Position numbers and translations under genes: made by a program
Source: Holophagaceae bacterium
Lineage (GTDB): Bacteria; Acidobacteriota; Holophagae; Holophagales; Holophagaceae
DNA length: 64,000 nucleotides
Assembly: GCA_021286765.1 (NCBI GenBank)
Contig: JAJTBS010000003.1
Location: 248,001 to 312,000 of the forward strand
Direction: 5' to 3'
Notes under the pieces: model-generated
Database searches by the model: none
Told to the model about the DNA's origin: nothing
Seen by the model: the letters and a program-made list of their open reading frames with translations, nothing else
Part shown: in pieces, positions 1-7,775 of the stretch
How positions within the stretch are numbered: the first letter of the stretch is position 1
Layout: every line of letters starts with the position of its first letter

Positions 1-54
1 ACTGAGTCGCGCAAACCCAAGGCCGGCCGCTCCCGCCCCTTCATCGGAGGGTGC

Positions 55-555
55 ATGAACGGCTGTGGCGTGTGTTCCTGCGGAGGCGCAACCAGCGAGG
101 CGGACCTGAGGCTGCGCCTGGACGAGGCCATCCACCAGTACCAGGCCGTGCCCGGCGGGCTCATTCCCGTGCTCCAGACCGCCCAGGGCATCTACGGCCA
201 CCTGCCCGAGCCCGCCCTGCTCCGGATCTGCTCGGGTCTGAACAAGTCCTACAGCGAAGTGGCCGGGGTGGTGAGCTTCTACAGCTTCTTCTCCACGGAG
301 CCGCGGGGGCGCCACACCATTCGCGTCTGCCTGGGCACGGCCTGCTACGTGCGGGGGGCCAACCGGGTGCTGGCGGGCCTCAAACAGGCGCTGGGCATCG
401 ACGTGGGCCAGACCACGCCCAACCTCCAGTTCACGCTCGAAGTGGCGCGCTGCCTGGGCGCCTGCGGCATCGCGCCGGCCTGCATGGTGGACAACGTGGT
501 CCACCAGAGCATCAAGCCCAACCAGATCGCTTCGATCCTCCAGTCCTATGAGTGA
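55..555 (+). CDS. hydC: NuoE/HndA-like [2Fe-2S] subunit of bifurcating [FeFe]-hydrogenase
   Basis: This 166-residue protein belongs to the 24-kDa NADH dehydrogenase (NuoE) family, whose thioredoxin-like fold holds one [2Fe-2S] cluster. The expected ligands are visible as C92-x4-C97 and C133-x3-C137. It is the first gene of a three-gene set followed by a NuoF-type flavoprotein and an [FeFe]-hydrogenase catalytic subunit, so it is most likely the small electron-transfer subunit of a cytoplasmic HydABC complex rather than part of respiratory complex I. The start at 55 is supported by GGAGGG just upstream. An N-terminal cysteine patch (C4, C7, C9) precedes the conserved domain and is unusual. A TGA at 56-58 in another frame overlaps the ATG, so an upstream cut-off gene may be translationally coupled. 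Family is sure; the name follows Thermotoga usage. Confidence 0.9.
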   Translation: MNGCGVCSCGGATSEADLRLRLDEAIHQYQAVPGGLIPVLQTAQGIYGHLPEPALLRICSGLNKSYSEVAGVVSFYSFFSTEPRGRHTIRVCLGTACYVRGANRVLAGLKQALGIDVGQTTPNLQFTLEVARCLGACGIAPACMVDNVVHQSIKPNQIASILQSYE

Positions 556-565
556 GGAGGCTGCC

Positions 566-3500
566 ATGACGCGGATCCAGGCCCTTCACCTCTGTTCCGG
601 CGCCGGCTGCGTGGCCGCGGGCGCGGTGCCCCTGGCCATGGCCCTCCGGGAGGCGCTGCACAAGCGGCACCTGGATGTGAGGATCGTGGAGACCGGCTGC
701 CTCGGCCCTTGTGCCGGGGGGCCGGTGCTGCGCTGCGAGCCGGAGGGCATCCTCTACCAGAAGATCGACCTGGCCGATGTGGATGAGATCGTCGAGTGCA
801 CGGTGGTACGGGGCGAGGTCATCGAGCGGCTGACCTGGCGCAAGGCCGACAGCGGCGAGGCCATGGCCCGGGTCACGGACAACCCCTTCTTCCAGCGGCA
901 GGTGAAGATCGCCCTCCGGAACTGTGGGGTGATCGACCCGCTGAGCATCGACGACGCCATCGCCCACCAGGGCTACGAGGCCCTGAAGAAGGTGCTGAGC
1001 ACCATGTCCAGCGACGAGGTCATCGCCGAGGTCAAGGCCTCGGGGCTCCGCGGGCGCGGCGGAGCGGGCTTCCTCACCGCGCTCAAGTGGGAGCTCTGCC
1101 GCCGTTCCCGGGGCGAGGTGAAGTACGTGCTCTGCAATGGCGACGAGGGCGACCCGGGCGCCTTCATGGACCGCAGCATCCTTGAGGGCGATCCCCACAG
1201 CGTCATTGAGGCCATGGCCATTGCGGGCTACGCCATCGGGGCGGGGCAGGGCTATGCCTATGTCCGTGCGGAGTACCCCCTGGCGGTGAAGCGCCTGGAG
1301 ATCGCCATCCAGCAGGCCCGGCAGAGGGGCTTCCTGGGGGCAGACATCCTGGGCAGCGGCTTCTCCTTCGATCTGGAAATCCGCATGGGCTCCGGGGCCT
1401 TCGTGTGCGGCGAGGAAACGGCGCTCATGACCTCCATCGAGGGCAAGCGCGGCGAGCCCCGCCCCCGGCCACCCTTCCCGGCCCAGGCAGGGCTCTGGGG
1501 CAAGCCCAGCATGCTGAACAATGTGGAGACCTACGCGAACATCCCCGCCATCATCCTGCGCGGTGCCGCCTGGTACGCGGGCTTCGGCACGGAGCAATCC
1601 AGGGGCACCAAGGTCTTCGCCCTGGCGGGCGCCGTGCGCAACACGGGCCTGGTGGAGATCCCCATCGGTACGCCGCTGGGCGACATCATCTACGAGCTGG
1701 GCGGCGGCATCCCCAATGGCAAGAAATTCAAGGCCGCCCAGCTGGGCGGCCCTTCGGGAGGCTGCATCCCGGTGCAGCACTTGAACGTGCCCGTGGACTA
1801 TGAGGCGCTGCAGGACCTGGGCGCGATCATGGGCTCGGGCGGCCTCATCGTCATGGACGAGGACACCTGCATGGTGGACATGGCGCGGTTCTTCCTCGAC
1901 TTCGTGCAGGACGAATCCTGCGGCAAGTGCCCGCCCTGCCGCATCGGCAGCAGGCGGATGCTGGAAATCGTGGATCGCATCTGCACCGGCAAGGGCGAAG
2001 ATGGCGACATCGAGAAGCTGGAGGAGCTGGGCCGCATCATCCGTGAGACCTCGCTCTGCGGGCTGGGCCAGACGGCGCCCAACCCGGTGCTGTCCACCAT
2101 CCGCCACTTCCGGGCTGAGTACGAGGCCCACATCCACGACAAGCGTTGCCCCGCGGGCGTGTGCCCCGAGCTGGTGCGGGCGCCGTGCCAGAGCGCGTGC
2201 CCGGCCAACGTGGACGTGCCGGGCTTCATCTCTCTGGTCGGGCAGGGGCGCATCGCCGAGGCCCTGCGCCTGCACCGCGAGCGCAATCCCTTCGCGGCTG
2301 TGTGCGCGCGGGTCTGCTTCCACACCTGCGAGGACAAGTGCCGCCGGGGCATGGTGGATGAGGCCCTCTCCATCCGCGGCATCAAGCGCTTCATGGTGGA
2401 CGAGGAAGCCACGATGCAGCATCCCGAGGTTCGGCTCAGCGAGACCAACGCCAAGCGGAAGGTGGCCATCATCGGCGCCGGTCCCGCGGGCCTCTCCTGC
2501 GCGTACTTCCTGGCCCGCCTGGGCTACAAGCCCCATGTCTTCGAGGCGGAATCCCGCCCCGGCGGCATGCCCGTCCAGACCATTCCCGCCTACCGCCTGC
2601 CCCGGGAGATCCTCTCCCAGGAAGTGCGCATGATCGAACGCCTGGGCGTTCGCATCGAGACCGATCGGCGGCTGGGCCTGGACTTCAGCCTCCAGGATCT
2701 CCGCGACCGCGGCTTCGAGGCCGTCTTCCTGGGCGTGGGCGCGCCGCTGGGCCAGCACCTGGGCATCCCGGGCGAAGAGGCGGCGGGCGTCGACGACGCC
2801 ATCCGCTTCCTGCGGGAGTACAACATCCGCGGTTCCGTGCCCGTGGGGCAGCAGGTGGTGGTCATCGGGGGCGGCAACGCAGCCATCGACACGGCCCGCA
2901 CGGCCGTCCGCCTGGGGGCCGATTCCGTGACAGTGCTCTACCGCCGCACCCGGGAGGAGATGCCCGCCTATGCCGAGGAAATCGAAGAGGCCGAGCACGA
3001 AGGGGTGACGATCCGGGTGCTCACGGCGCCGCTGGAGATCCTCACCTGGGATGGCCTGGTGACGGGCGTCTCCTGCCAGGCCATGGTCCTGGGCGAATTC
3101 GACGGCAGCGGCCGCCGCCGCCCCAAGGCGGGGCCGGACGCGCCCTTCGTGGTGTCGGCCGATCAGGTCATCACCGCCATCGGCCAGCGGCTGGAGCCGT
3201 CGGCGGTGCTGGGCGGGCTGAAGGTGGACCTCAACCGGGATGGCTTCATTGCCGCCGACCCCTACACGGGGCGCACCTCCCTCGACTGGCTCTACAGCGG
3301 TGGCGATGCCGTGACCGGCCCCTCCTCCGTGGTGGAGGCCGTGGCCGGAGGCGAGCGGGCGGCGGTGGCCATCGACGCCCAGTTCACGGGCGCTGAGCAC
3401 GCCTTCTGGCAGAAAGAGAAGGCCTGCGCCGTGCCCTTCGATCCCAACGCGGAACCCGTGCGCTACCCGCGCGCCCATATGGAACTGCTGCCCGTGGAGC

Positions 3501-3607
3501 GCCGCCGGGAGAACTTCAGCGAGGTGGAGCAGCCCTGGACCGAACAGGTCGCCGTCTGCGAAGCCAAGCGCTGCCTGAGGTGCGACTACCGGGAATCCGG
3601 GGACTGA
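566..3607 (+). CDS. hydB: NuoF-type NADH-binding hydrogenase subunit fused to a GltD/NfnB-like NAD(P)H:FAD module
   Basis: This 1,013-residue protein has four parts. Residues 1-85 form a thioredoxin-like [2Fe-2S] domain (C10, C15, C45, C49). Residues 100-515 are a NuoF 51-kDa domain with the FMN/NADH motifs GRGGAGF (163-169) and NGDEGDPGAF (191-200) and a [4Fe-4S] site (C452, C455, C458, C498). Residues 525-610 are a cysteine-rich linker (C528, C533, C541, C545, C580, C584, C588, C592) like the N-terminus of glutamate synthase small subunit. Residues 630-1013 form a two-dinucleotide oxidoreductase with GAGPAG (637-642, FAD) and GGGNAAID (768-775, NAD(P)H). Usual HydB proteins end in a ferredoxin domain instead. 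An ATG at 548 overlaps the previous stop, but AGGAGG at 555-560 favours 566. It probably carries the bifurcating FMN and an extra pyridine-nucleotide site. Confidence 0.92.
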   Translation: MTRIQALHLCSGAGCVAAGAVPLAMALREALHKRHLDVRIVETGCLGPCAGGPVLRCEPEGILYQKIDLADVDEIVECTVVRGEVIERLTWRKADSGEAMARVTDNPFFQRQVKIALRNCGVIDPLSIDDAIAHQGYEALKKVLSTMSSDEVIAEVKASGLRGRGGAGFLTALKWELCRRSRGEVKYVLCNGDEGDPGAFMDRSILEGDPHSVIEAMAIAGYAIGAGQGYAYVRAEYPLAVKRLEIAIQQARQRGFLGADILGSGFSFDLEIRMGSGAFVCGEETALMTSIEGKRGEPRPRPPFPAQAGLWGKPSMLNNVETYANIPAIILRGAAWYAGFGTEQSRGTKVFALAGAVRNTGLVEIPIGTPLGDIIYELGGGIPNGKKFKAAQLGGPSGGCIPVQHLNVPVDYEALQDLGAIMGSGGLIVMDEDTCMVDMARFFLDFVQDESCGKCPPCRIGSRRMLEIVDRICTGKGEDGDIEKLEELGRIIRETSLCGLGQTAPNPVLSTIRHFRAEYEAHIHDKRCPAGVCPELVRAPCQSACPANVDVPGFISLVGQGRIAEALRLHRERNPFAAVCARVCFHTCEDKCRRGMVDEALSIRGIKRFMVDEEATMQHPEVRLSETNAKRKVAIIGAGPAGLSCAYFLARLGYKPHVFEAESRPGGMPVQTIPAYRLPREILSQEVRMIERLGVRIETDRRLGLDFSLQDLRDRGFEAVFLGVGAPLGQHLGIPGEEAAGVDDAIRFLREYNIRGSVPVGQQVVVIGGGNAAIDTARTAVRLGADSVTVLYRRTREEMPAYAEEIEEAEHEGVTIRVLTAPLEILTWDGLVTGVSCQAMVLGEFDGSGRRRPKAGPDAPFVVSADQVITAIGQRLEPSAVLGGLKVDLNRDGFIAADPYTGRTSLDWLYSGGDAVTGPSSVVEAVAGGERAAVAIDAQFTGAEHAFWQKEKACAVPFDPNAEPVRYPRAHMELLPVERRRENFSEVEQPWTEQVAVCEAKRCLRCDYRESGD

Positions 3608-3679
3608 GCGCCCATGTGCCAGGCTGCACCCACCCCACCCGACTGCCGTTCCTTCCATTGTCCGAGCCAGGGGACTTCG

Positions 3680-5455
3680 ATGATCAAGCTCACCATCGAC
3701 CACACTGAAGTGAGGGTGCCCGAGGGCACCACGGTGCTCAACGCGGCCCGGCAGGCGGGCATCCGCATCCCCTCGCTCTGCTACCTGGAGGGCGTCCACG
3801 TGGTGGGTGGCTGCCGGGTCTGCCTGGTGGAGGTCGAAGGGGCCAAGGCTCTCCAGGCCTCCTGTTCCATGCCGGTGTCGGAGGGGCTGCGGATTCGCAC
3901 CAGCACGCCCAAGGTGCGGGCGGCCCGCCGCACCGTGATGGAGCTGCTGTTGTCGGACCACGAAGGCGACTGCCAGACCTGCGGGCGCTCCACCGATTGT
4001 GAGTTCCTGGCGGTGGCGCGTGACCTGGACATCCGCGACCTGCATTTCACGGGCGCCAAGCACCACCGCCTTGTGGACGAGAGCACACCCGCCCTGGTCC
4101 GCGACTCGGCCAAGTGCATCATGTGCCGCCGTTGCATCACCGTTTGCGGCGAGCTCCAGGCCACGGGCGCCCTGTGGGCCCAGGACCGGGGCTTCGAGTG
4201 CGTGGCGGCCCCGGCCTTTGGCCAGAACCTGGACCGTGTGGCCTGCGTGCAGTGCGGCCAGTGCGCGGCGGTCTGCCCCACGGCGGCCATCACGGAGCGA
4301 GATCACATCGAGCGCGTCTGGGAGGCCCTGGGCGATCCCGGCAAGCATGTCGTCGTGCAGACGGCCCCCGCCATCCGGGCGGGCCTGGGTGAGTGCTTCG
4401 GCCTGCCCCCGGGCACCCTGGTCACCGGCCGCATGGCGGCCGCGCTGCGGCGCCTGGGCTTCGATGGGGTGTTCGACACAAACTTCGCGGCGGACCTGAC
4501 GATTCTGGAGGAGGGCACGGAGCTGCTCATGCGACTCAAGGCGGCCCTGGTGGAGCAGAAGCCCGTGGCCCTGCCCCAGTTCACCAGCTGCTGCCCCGGC
4601 TGGATCAAGTTCGCGGAGTACTTCCATCCGGACCTGCTGCCGAACCTGTCCACGGCCAAGTCGCCCCAGCAGATGTTCGGAGCCGTGGCGAAGACCTACT
4701 ACGCCCAGGCCATCGGTCGCCGCCCGGAAGACATCTACGTGGTGTCGGTGATGCCCTGCACGGCCAAGAAATTCGAGGCCCAGCGGCCTGAGATGAACGA
4801 CAGTGGCTTCCAGGATGTCGACGCGGTGCTCACCACCCGGGAGCTGGGGCGCATGATCACGCAGTCGGGCCTGGACTTCACGGCCCTGCCCGACGAGGCC
4901 ATGGACCAGCCCCTGGGCATGAGCTCCGGCGCGGCAGACATCTTCGCCAACACCGGCGGGGTCATGGAGGCCGCCCTCCGCACGGTCTGGTGCGTGGTCA
5001 CCGGCACGCCATTCCCCTTTGAGCAGCTGCACGTGGCGCCCATCGAGGGGATGGAGGGCGTGAAGGAGATGGCCATCACCATTCCCGAGGCGGTACCCGA
5101 GTGGGCCTTCCTGAAGGGGCAGACCTTGAAGGTGGCGGTGGCTCATGGGTTGGCCCATGCCGACCGCCTCATCGAGCAGGTGCAGTCCGGGCAGAAGGCT
5201 TACCACTTCATCGAGGTGATGTCCTGTTCCGGCGGGTGCATCGGGGGTGGCGGCCAGCCTCGCTTCACCACCAATGAGGTGCGCCGCGAGCGCATGAAGG
5301 CCATCTTCGCCGAGGATGAGGGCAAGCCCGTGCGGATGTCCCACGAGAACCCGGCCATCGCGGCCCTCTACCGCGATTTCCTAGGCACCCCCCTCAGTGA
5401 GGCCTCCCACCACCTGCTGCACACCCACTACGCCGCTCGGGGCGTCCACCACTGA
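3680..5455 (+). CDS. hydA: [FeFe]-hydrogenase catalytic subunit
   Basis: This is the H-cluster subunit, which oxidises H2 or reduces protons in the cytoplasm. In order it shows a [2Fe-2S] ferredoxin domain (C34, C45, C48, C62), a His-Cys3 [4Fe-4S] site (H94, C98, C101, C107), two [4Fe-4S] clusters (C146/149/152/156 and C189/192/195/199), and the three H-cluster signatures: L1 TSCCPGW (302-308), L2 MPCTAKKFE (358-366), and L3 with C516 and C520. The ligand set is complete, so the protein should be active once matured. A longer frame opens at 3614, but the ferredoxin domain begins at the ATG at 3680, giving 591 residues. It follows the NuoE- and NuoF-like genes, the signature of trimeric bifurcating hydrogenases. 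The HydEFG maturases are not in this window. Confidence 0.95.
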   Translation: MIKLTIDHTEVRVPEGTTVLNAARQAGIRIPSLCYLEGVHVVGGCRVCLVEVEGAKALQASCSMPVSEGLRIRTSTPKVRAARRTVMELLLSDHEGDCQTCGRSTDCEFLAVARDLDIRDLHFTGAKHHRLVDESTPALVRDSAKCIMCRRCITVCGELQATGALWAQDRGFECVAAPAFGQNLDRVACVQCGQCAAVCPTAAITERDHIERVWEALGDPGKHVVVQTAPAIRAGLGECFGLPPGTLVTGRMAAALRRLGFDGVFDTNFAADLTILEEGTELLMRLKAALVEQKPVALPQFTSCCPGWIKFAEYFHPDLLPNLSTAKSPQQMFGAVAKTYYAQAIGRRPEDIYVVSVMPCTAKKFEAQRPEMNDSGFQDVDAVLTTRELGRMITQSGLDFTALPDEAMDQPLGMSSGAADIFANTGGVMEAALRTVWCVVTGTPFPFEQLHVAPIEGMEGVKEMAITIPEAVPEWAFLKGQTLKVAVAHGLAHADRLIEQVQSGQKAYHFIEVMSCSGGCIGGGGQPRFTTNEVRRERMKAIFAEDEGKPVRMSHENPAIAALYRDFLGTPLSEASHHLLHTHYAARGVHH

Positions 5456-5509
5456 CCTGGCGCAACCCGGCGGTTGGGCGTAGCCTTGGGTCCCCGCCCC
5501 CGGTGCCCC

Positions 5510-5944
5510 ATGCCCGCCCACCGCGTCAGCAGCCCTGTGAACGCCTCCTCGGACACGGTCTGGGCGGTGCTGCTCGACAAGATGGAGCATCCCCAGCGCT
5601 ACATCGAGGATGCGTTGGATGCTGAGATCCTGGACCGCAGCGGGGGCGCCGTGGTGCGCCAGCTGGTGCTGCCGGGCGGCGTGTCCTTCCGGGAGCGCAT
5701 CACCGCCGACAGGGTCACGCGGACCATCACCTTCACCCTGCTGGACCACCCGGTCTACGAGGGGACCGTCGTCAACCGGCTGCGGGTGGCCCCGGCCGGC
5801 GGGGCGGAGCTGATCTTCGAGCTGGACTGGCGGCCCCGTCCCGGGTGCAGGGACGACCGCAGCCCCGGGGAGTTGCCTGGGCTGATCGAGAGTTCGGTCA
5901 TGCACACCCGGCGCATTGCCGAGGCCCTGGAGAATCGCGCCTAA
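5510..5944 (+). CDS. SRPBCC-fold protein of the AtaL/DUF1857 type
   Basis: This 144-residue protein looks like the small START/Bet v1-like (SRPBCC) family annotated as AtaL-like or DUF1857: an N-terminal phrase about fixed-distance hydrophobic residues, a central beta-rich part, and a C-terminal helix ending in RIAEALENRA. It probably binds a small hydrophobic ligand, but nothing here names it. The ATG at 5510 is chosen over an upstream alternative at 5474 because the conserved fold starts there; no clear ribosome-binding site is seen. It lies 54 bp after the hydrogenase gene on the same strand and its stop overlaps, tail to tail, the stop of the HtrA-like gene (4-bp overlap). A role linked to the hydrogenase is not shown. 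Confidence 0.75.
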   Translation: MPAHRVSSPVNASSDTVWAVLLDKMEHPQRYIEDALDAEILDRSGGAVVRQLVLPGGVSFRERITADRVTRTITFTLLDHPVYEGTVVNRLRVAPAGGAELIFELDWRPRPGCRDDRSPGELPGLIESSVMHTRRIAEALENRA

Positions 5945-7035
5945 TCCCTCGCTGCTTCGAGGCGGAGTGGGATGCGGAGCTTCCGCCCCTCGCGCAGCAC
6001 CTCCAGATCTGCGGTGCCGCCCAGGGGCAGGGCCTCAACAGCATCCAGGAGGGCGTCCCAGTCCTCCACCGGCCGACCATTGACGCCCTGGACGAGGTCG
6101 CCCGGGAGCACCCGGCGTCCCTCGGCCGCCACGCCCTGGAGGCCCGCCTTGGCAGCGGCCCCACCGCGGACCACCCGGCCCACCATCACACCCTTCAGGG
6201 GGCCGAAGGCCCGCTCCACGAGGCGCGGCGCCACGGGCTCGAAGCCCAGGTCAGGCCGCTCCAGGCGGCCCCGGGCGATGAGCTGGGGCACCACCCGGTT
6301 GACCGTGTCCACGGGCACGGCGAAGCCGATGCCCGCGCTGGCGCCGCTGGGGCTCTGGATGGCGGTGTTCACGCCGACGAGACGGCCGGTGCTGTCGAGC
6401 AGGGGGCCGCCGCTGTTCCCGGGATTGATGGCCGCATCGGTCTGGATGACGCCGGCGATGCGCCGTCGGGTGACGCTCTGGATCTCGCGGCCCAGGGCCG
6501 ACACCACGCCGGTGGTCAGCGTCTGGTCCAGGCCGAAGGGGTTGCCGATGGCCAGCACGGCCTGGCCCACCTGCAGGTCGGCGCTGGTGCCGATGGGGAT
6601 GGGCCGCAGTTTCGGCGGCGTCTTGGCCAGCAGCAGCACCGCCAGGTCCTTGTCCGGCGCGCCCCCCACATAGGCGGCCTCGTGCCGGCTGCCGTCCGCC
6701 AGCGTAATGTAGGCGCGGGCCGCGCCCTGGATCACGTGGAAGTTCGTGACCACGTGCCCCTGCTCGTCCCAGATGAAGCCCGTGCCCGATCCCGCGGGGA
6801 CTTCCACCACGTCGAGGCCGAAGAAGTCGCGGCTCCGCTCCTCCGTGGTGGTGATGTAGACCACGCTGGGAGCGGCCTCCTTGAAGCGCCGGATGGGCAC
6901 CTGCTCCCACTCGGGGAGGGCGCCCCGGGGCTCCACGGCCCGTGGTTTCGCTGGACTGGGGGTGAGCGCGTGGCCGCACCAGCCAGCGAAGATGCCCGCC
7001 AACAGCAGGCCGACGATCAAGATGCTCCGTCGCAT
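5941..7035 (-). CDS. HtrA/DegP-type trypsin-like serine protease with one PDZ domain
   Basis: This 364-residue protein is a periplasmic or membrane-anchored quality-control protease. A hydrophobic segment (about residues 4-22) serves as signal peptide or anchor. The chymotrypsin-like domain shows the full triad: H100 in TNFHV, D130 in DKDLAVL, and S208 in NPGNSGGPLL. A PDZ domain follows at about 265-355. With a single PDZ it resembles DegS or short HtrA proteins rather than DegP. The start at 7035 is preferred over 7056 because GGAGG lies 6 bases upstream of it. It is divergent from the small heat-shock gene with about 180 bp of AT-rich sequence between them, so both may belong to the protein-stress response. 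Confidence 0.92.
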   Translation of the reverse strand: MRRSILIVGLLLAGIFAGWCGHALTPSPAKPRAVEPRGALPEWEQVPIRRFKEAAPSVVYITTTEERSRDFFGLDVVEVPAGSGTGFIWDEQGHVVTNFHVIQGAARAYITLADGSRHEAAYVGGAPDKDLAVLLLAKTPPKLRPIPIGTSADLQVGQAVLAIGNPFGLDQTLTTGVVSALGREIQSVTRRRIAGVIQTDAAINPGNSGGPLLDSTGRLVGVNTAIQSPSGASAGIGFAVPVDTVNRVVPQLIARGRLERPDLGFEPVAPRLVERAFGPLKGVMVGRVVRGGAAAKAGLQGVAAEGRRVLPGDLVQGVNGRPVEDWDALLDAVEALPLGGTADLEVLREGRKLRIPLRLEAARD

Positions 7036-7127
7036 GGGGAACCTCCAGGGCGGCACTCAATCTATCCGCCAGAAAAAAAGTGTCAAGAGATGTTATTCAA
7101 GAAGTTAACAAATTTTTAAAAATCGCA

Positions 7128-7155
7128 TTGACACATGACTAACAAGCACTAAGAT
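7128..7155 (+). promoter_or_regulatory. candidate sigma-70 promoter of hsp20
   Basis: A perfect -35 hexamer TTGACA lies at 7128-7133, followed after 16 bases by TAAGAT at 7150-7155 (4 of 6 matches to TATAAT). It sits in the most AT-rich stretch of the region, between the divergent protease and hsp20 genes, and would start RNA near 7162. No sigma-32-like or CIRCE element was found. Confidence 0.5.
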
Positions 7156-7165
7156 TTTATTCGGC

Positions 7166-7188
7166 AACGGAAGCATGATCATTCCGTT
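7166..7188 (+). promoter_or_regulatory. inverted repeat in the hsp20 leader
   Basis: AACGGAA (7166-7172) and TTCCGTT (7182-7188) are perfect 7-bp inverted arms around a 9-base centre that itself contains the palindrome ATGATCAT. The element begins just after the predicted transcription start, so it could be a DNA operator or the first hairpin of the 5' leader RNA. Confidence 0.55.
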
Positions 7189-7192
7189 CCCA

Positions 7193-7208
7193 TTTTCCCA
7201 TAGGAGGA
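7193..7208 (+). promoter_or_regulatory. candidate FourU-type RNA thermometer over the hsp20 Shine-Dalgarno
   Basis: UUUUCC (7193-7198) can pair fully with GGAGGA (7203-7208) across a CAUA loop: U-A, U-G, U-G, U-A, C-G, C-G. The right arm is the Shine-Dalgarno of the small heat-shock gene, 4 bases before its ATG. Four consecutive uridines opposite AGGA is the defining feature of FourU thermometers, first known from a Salmonella small heat-shock gene, which also has a second upstream hairpin as here. The pairing is seen; temperature control is inferred. Confidence 0.5.
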
Positions 7209-7212
7209 CTTC

Positions 7213-7671
7213 ATGAGCATCCTTCGCACCCGCACCCCCCAGGCCCTCCCGGCCACGGCCGCGACCCTGGAGCCCTTCCGCCTCATGCGCGATTTCCTGC
7301 GCTGGGATCCGCTTCTGGACTACGGACCGGGCGCCCCGACGGCCTTCATGCCCAGCTTTGATGTGAAGGAGACGCCGGACGCGTACCAGTTCAGGGCGGA
7401 CCTGCCCGGCATCCAGGAGGCTGAGTTGGAGATCAGCCTCGAAGGCACCCGACTGACCGTGGCCGGCAAGCGCGAGGAGGAGGCACCCCGGGAGGGGGAG
7501 CGCATCCACCTCTCGGAGCGCAGCCATGGCCGCTTCAGCCGCACCTTCACGCTTCCCGAGGACGTGGAGGGCGAGAAGGTGGTGGCCGAGCTCCGCAATG
7601 GCGTCCTGACCCTCATGGTGCCCAAGCGTCCCGAGGTGAGGCCCCGCAAGATCAACGTCAGCCTGGGGTGA
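7213..7671 (+). CDS. small heat-shock protein, Hsp20/alpha-crystallin family
   Basis: This 152-residue protein is an ATP-independent holdase chaperone. The alpha-crystallin domain spans about residues 46-145: it opens with FDVKETPDAYQFRADLPGI, and near its end has the conserved GVLTLMVPK strand (G-x-L equivalent). The C-terminal tail reads PRKINVSLG, with an I-x-V element that usually docks into neighbouring subunits in the oligomer. An AGGAGG Shine-Dalgarno at 7202-7207 precedes the ATG. The leader carries an inverted repeat and a FourU-like hairpin covering that site, suggesting translation is released by heat. A strong hairpin downstream closes the transcription unit. It is divergent from an HtrA-type protease, a sensible stress-gene neighbour. 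Confidence 0.95.
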   Translation: MSILRTRTPQALPATAATLEPFRLMRDFLRWDPLLDYGPGAPTAFMPSFDVKETPDAYQFRADLPGIQEAELEISLEGTRLTVAGKREEEAPREGERIHLSERSHGRFSRTFTLPEDVEGEKVVAELRNGVLTLMVPKRPEVRPRKINVSLG

Positions 7672-7719
7672 AGGTTGTCCGAGGGGGCCCGCGCGGCGAG
7701 CACACCCTCCGGCCCCTGC

Positions 7720-7748
7720 GCAAAGGCCCGGCCAAGCCGGGCCTTTGC
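7720..7748. terminator. bidirectional hairpin terminator
   Basis: A perfect 13-bp stem, GCAAAGGCCCGGC with its complement, encloses a 3-base loop CAA. It sits between the convergent hsp20 and FG-GAP genes, 48 bp after the hsp20 stop. There is no strong T tract on either side, so efficiency is uncertain. Confidence 0.7.
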
Positions 7749-7775
7749 TGTTATCAACGCTGAATCAGGTCTGCG

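Noticed and set aside
2-58. End of an upstream gene in frame 2 (stop TGA 56-58 overlapping the first ATG)
   Set aside because: Only 18 codons of low-complexity sequence are visible. An ATGA overlap is suggestive, but another stop at 3-5 in frame 3 is equally possible as the end of the neighbour.
512-5344. 1,610-codon open frame on the - strand opposite the hydrogenase genes
   Set aside because: It is antisense to three clear genes. Its translation is His/Gly/Ala/Leu-rich with no domain, the usual result of strong third-position GC bias.
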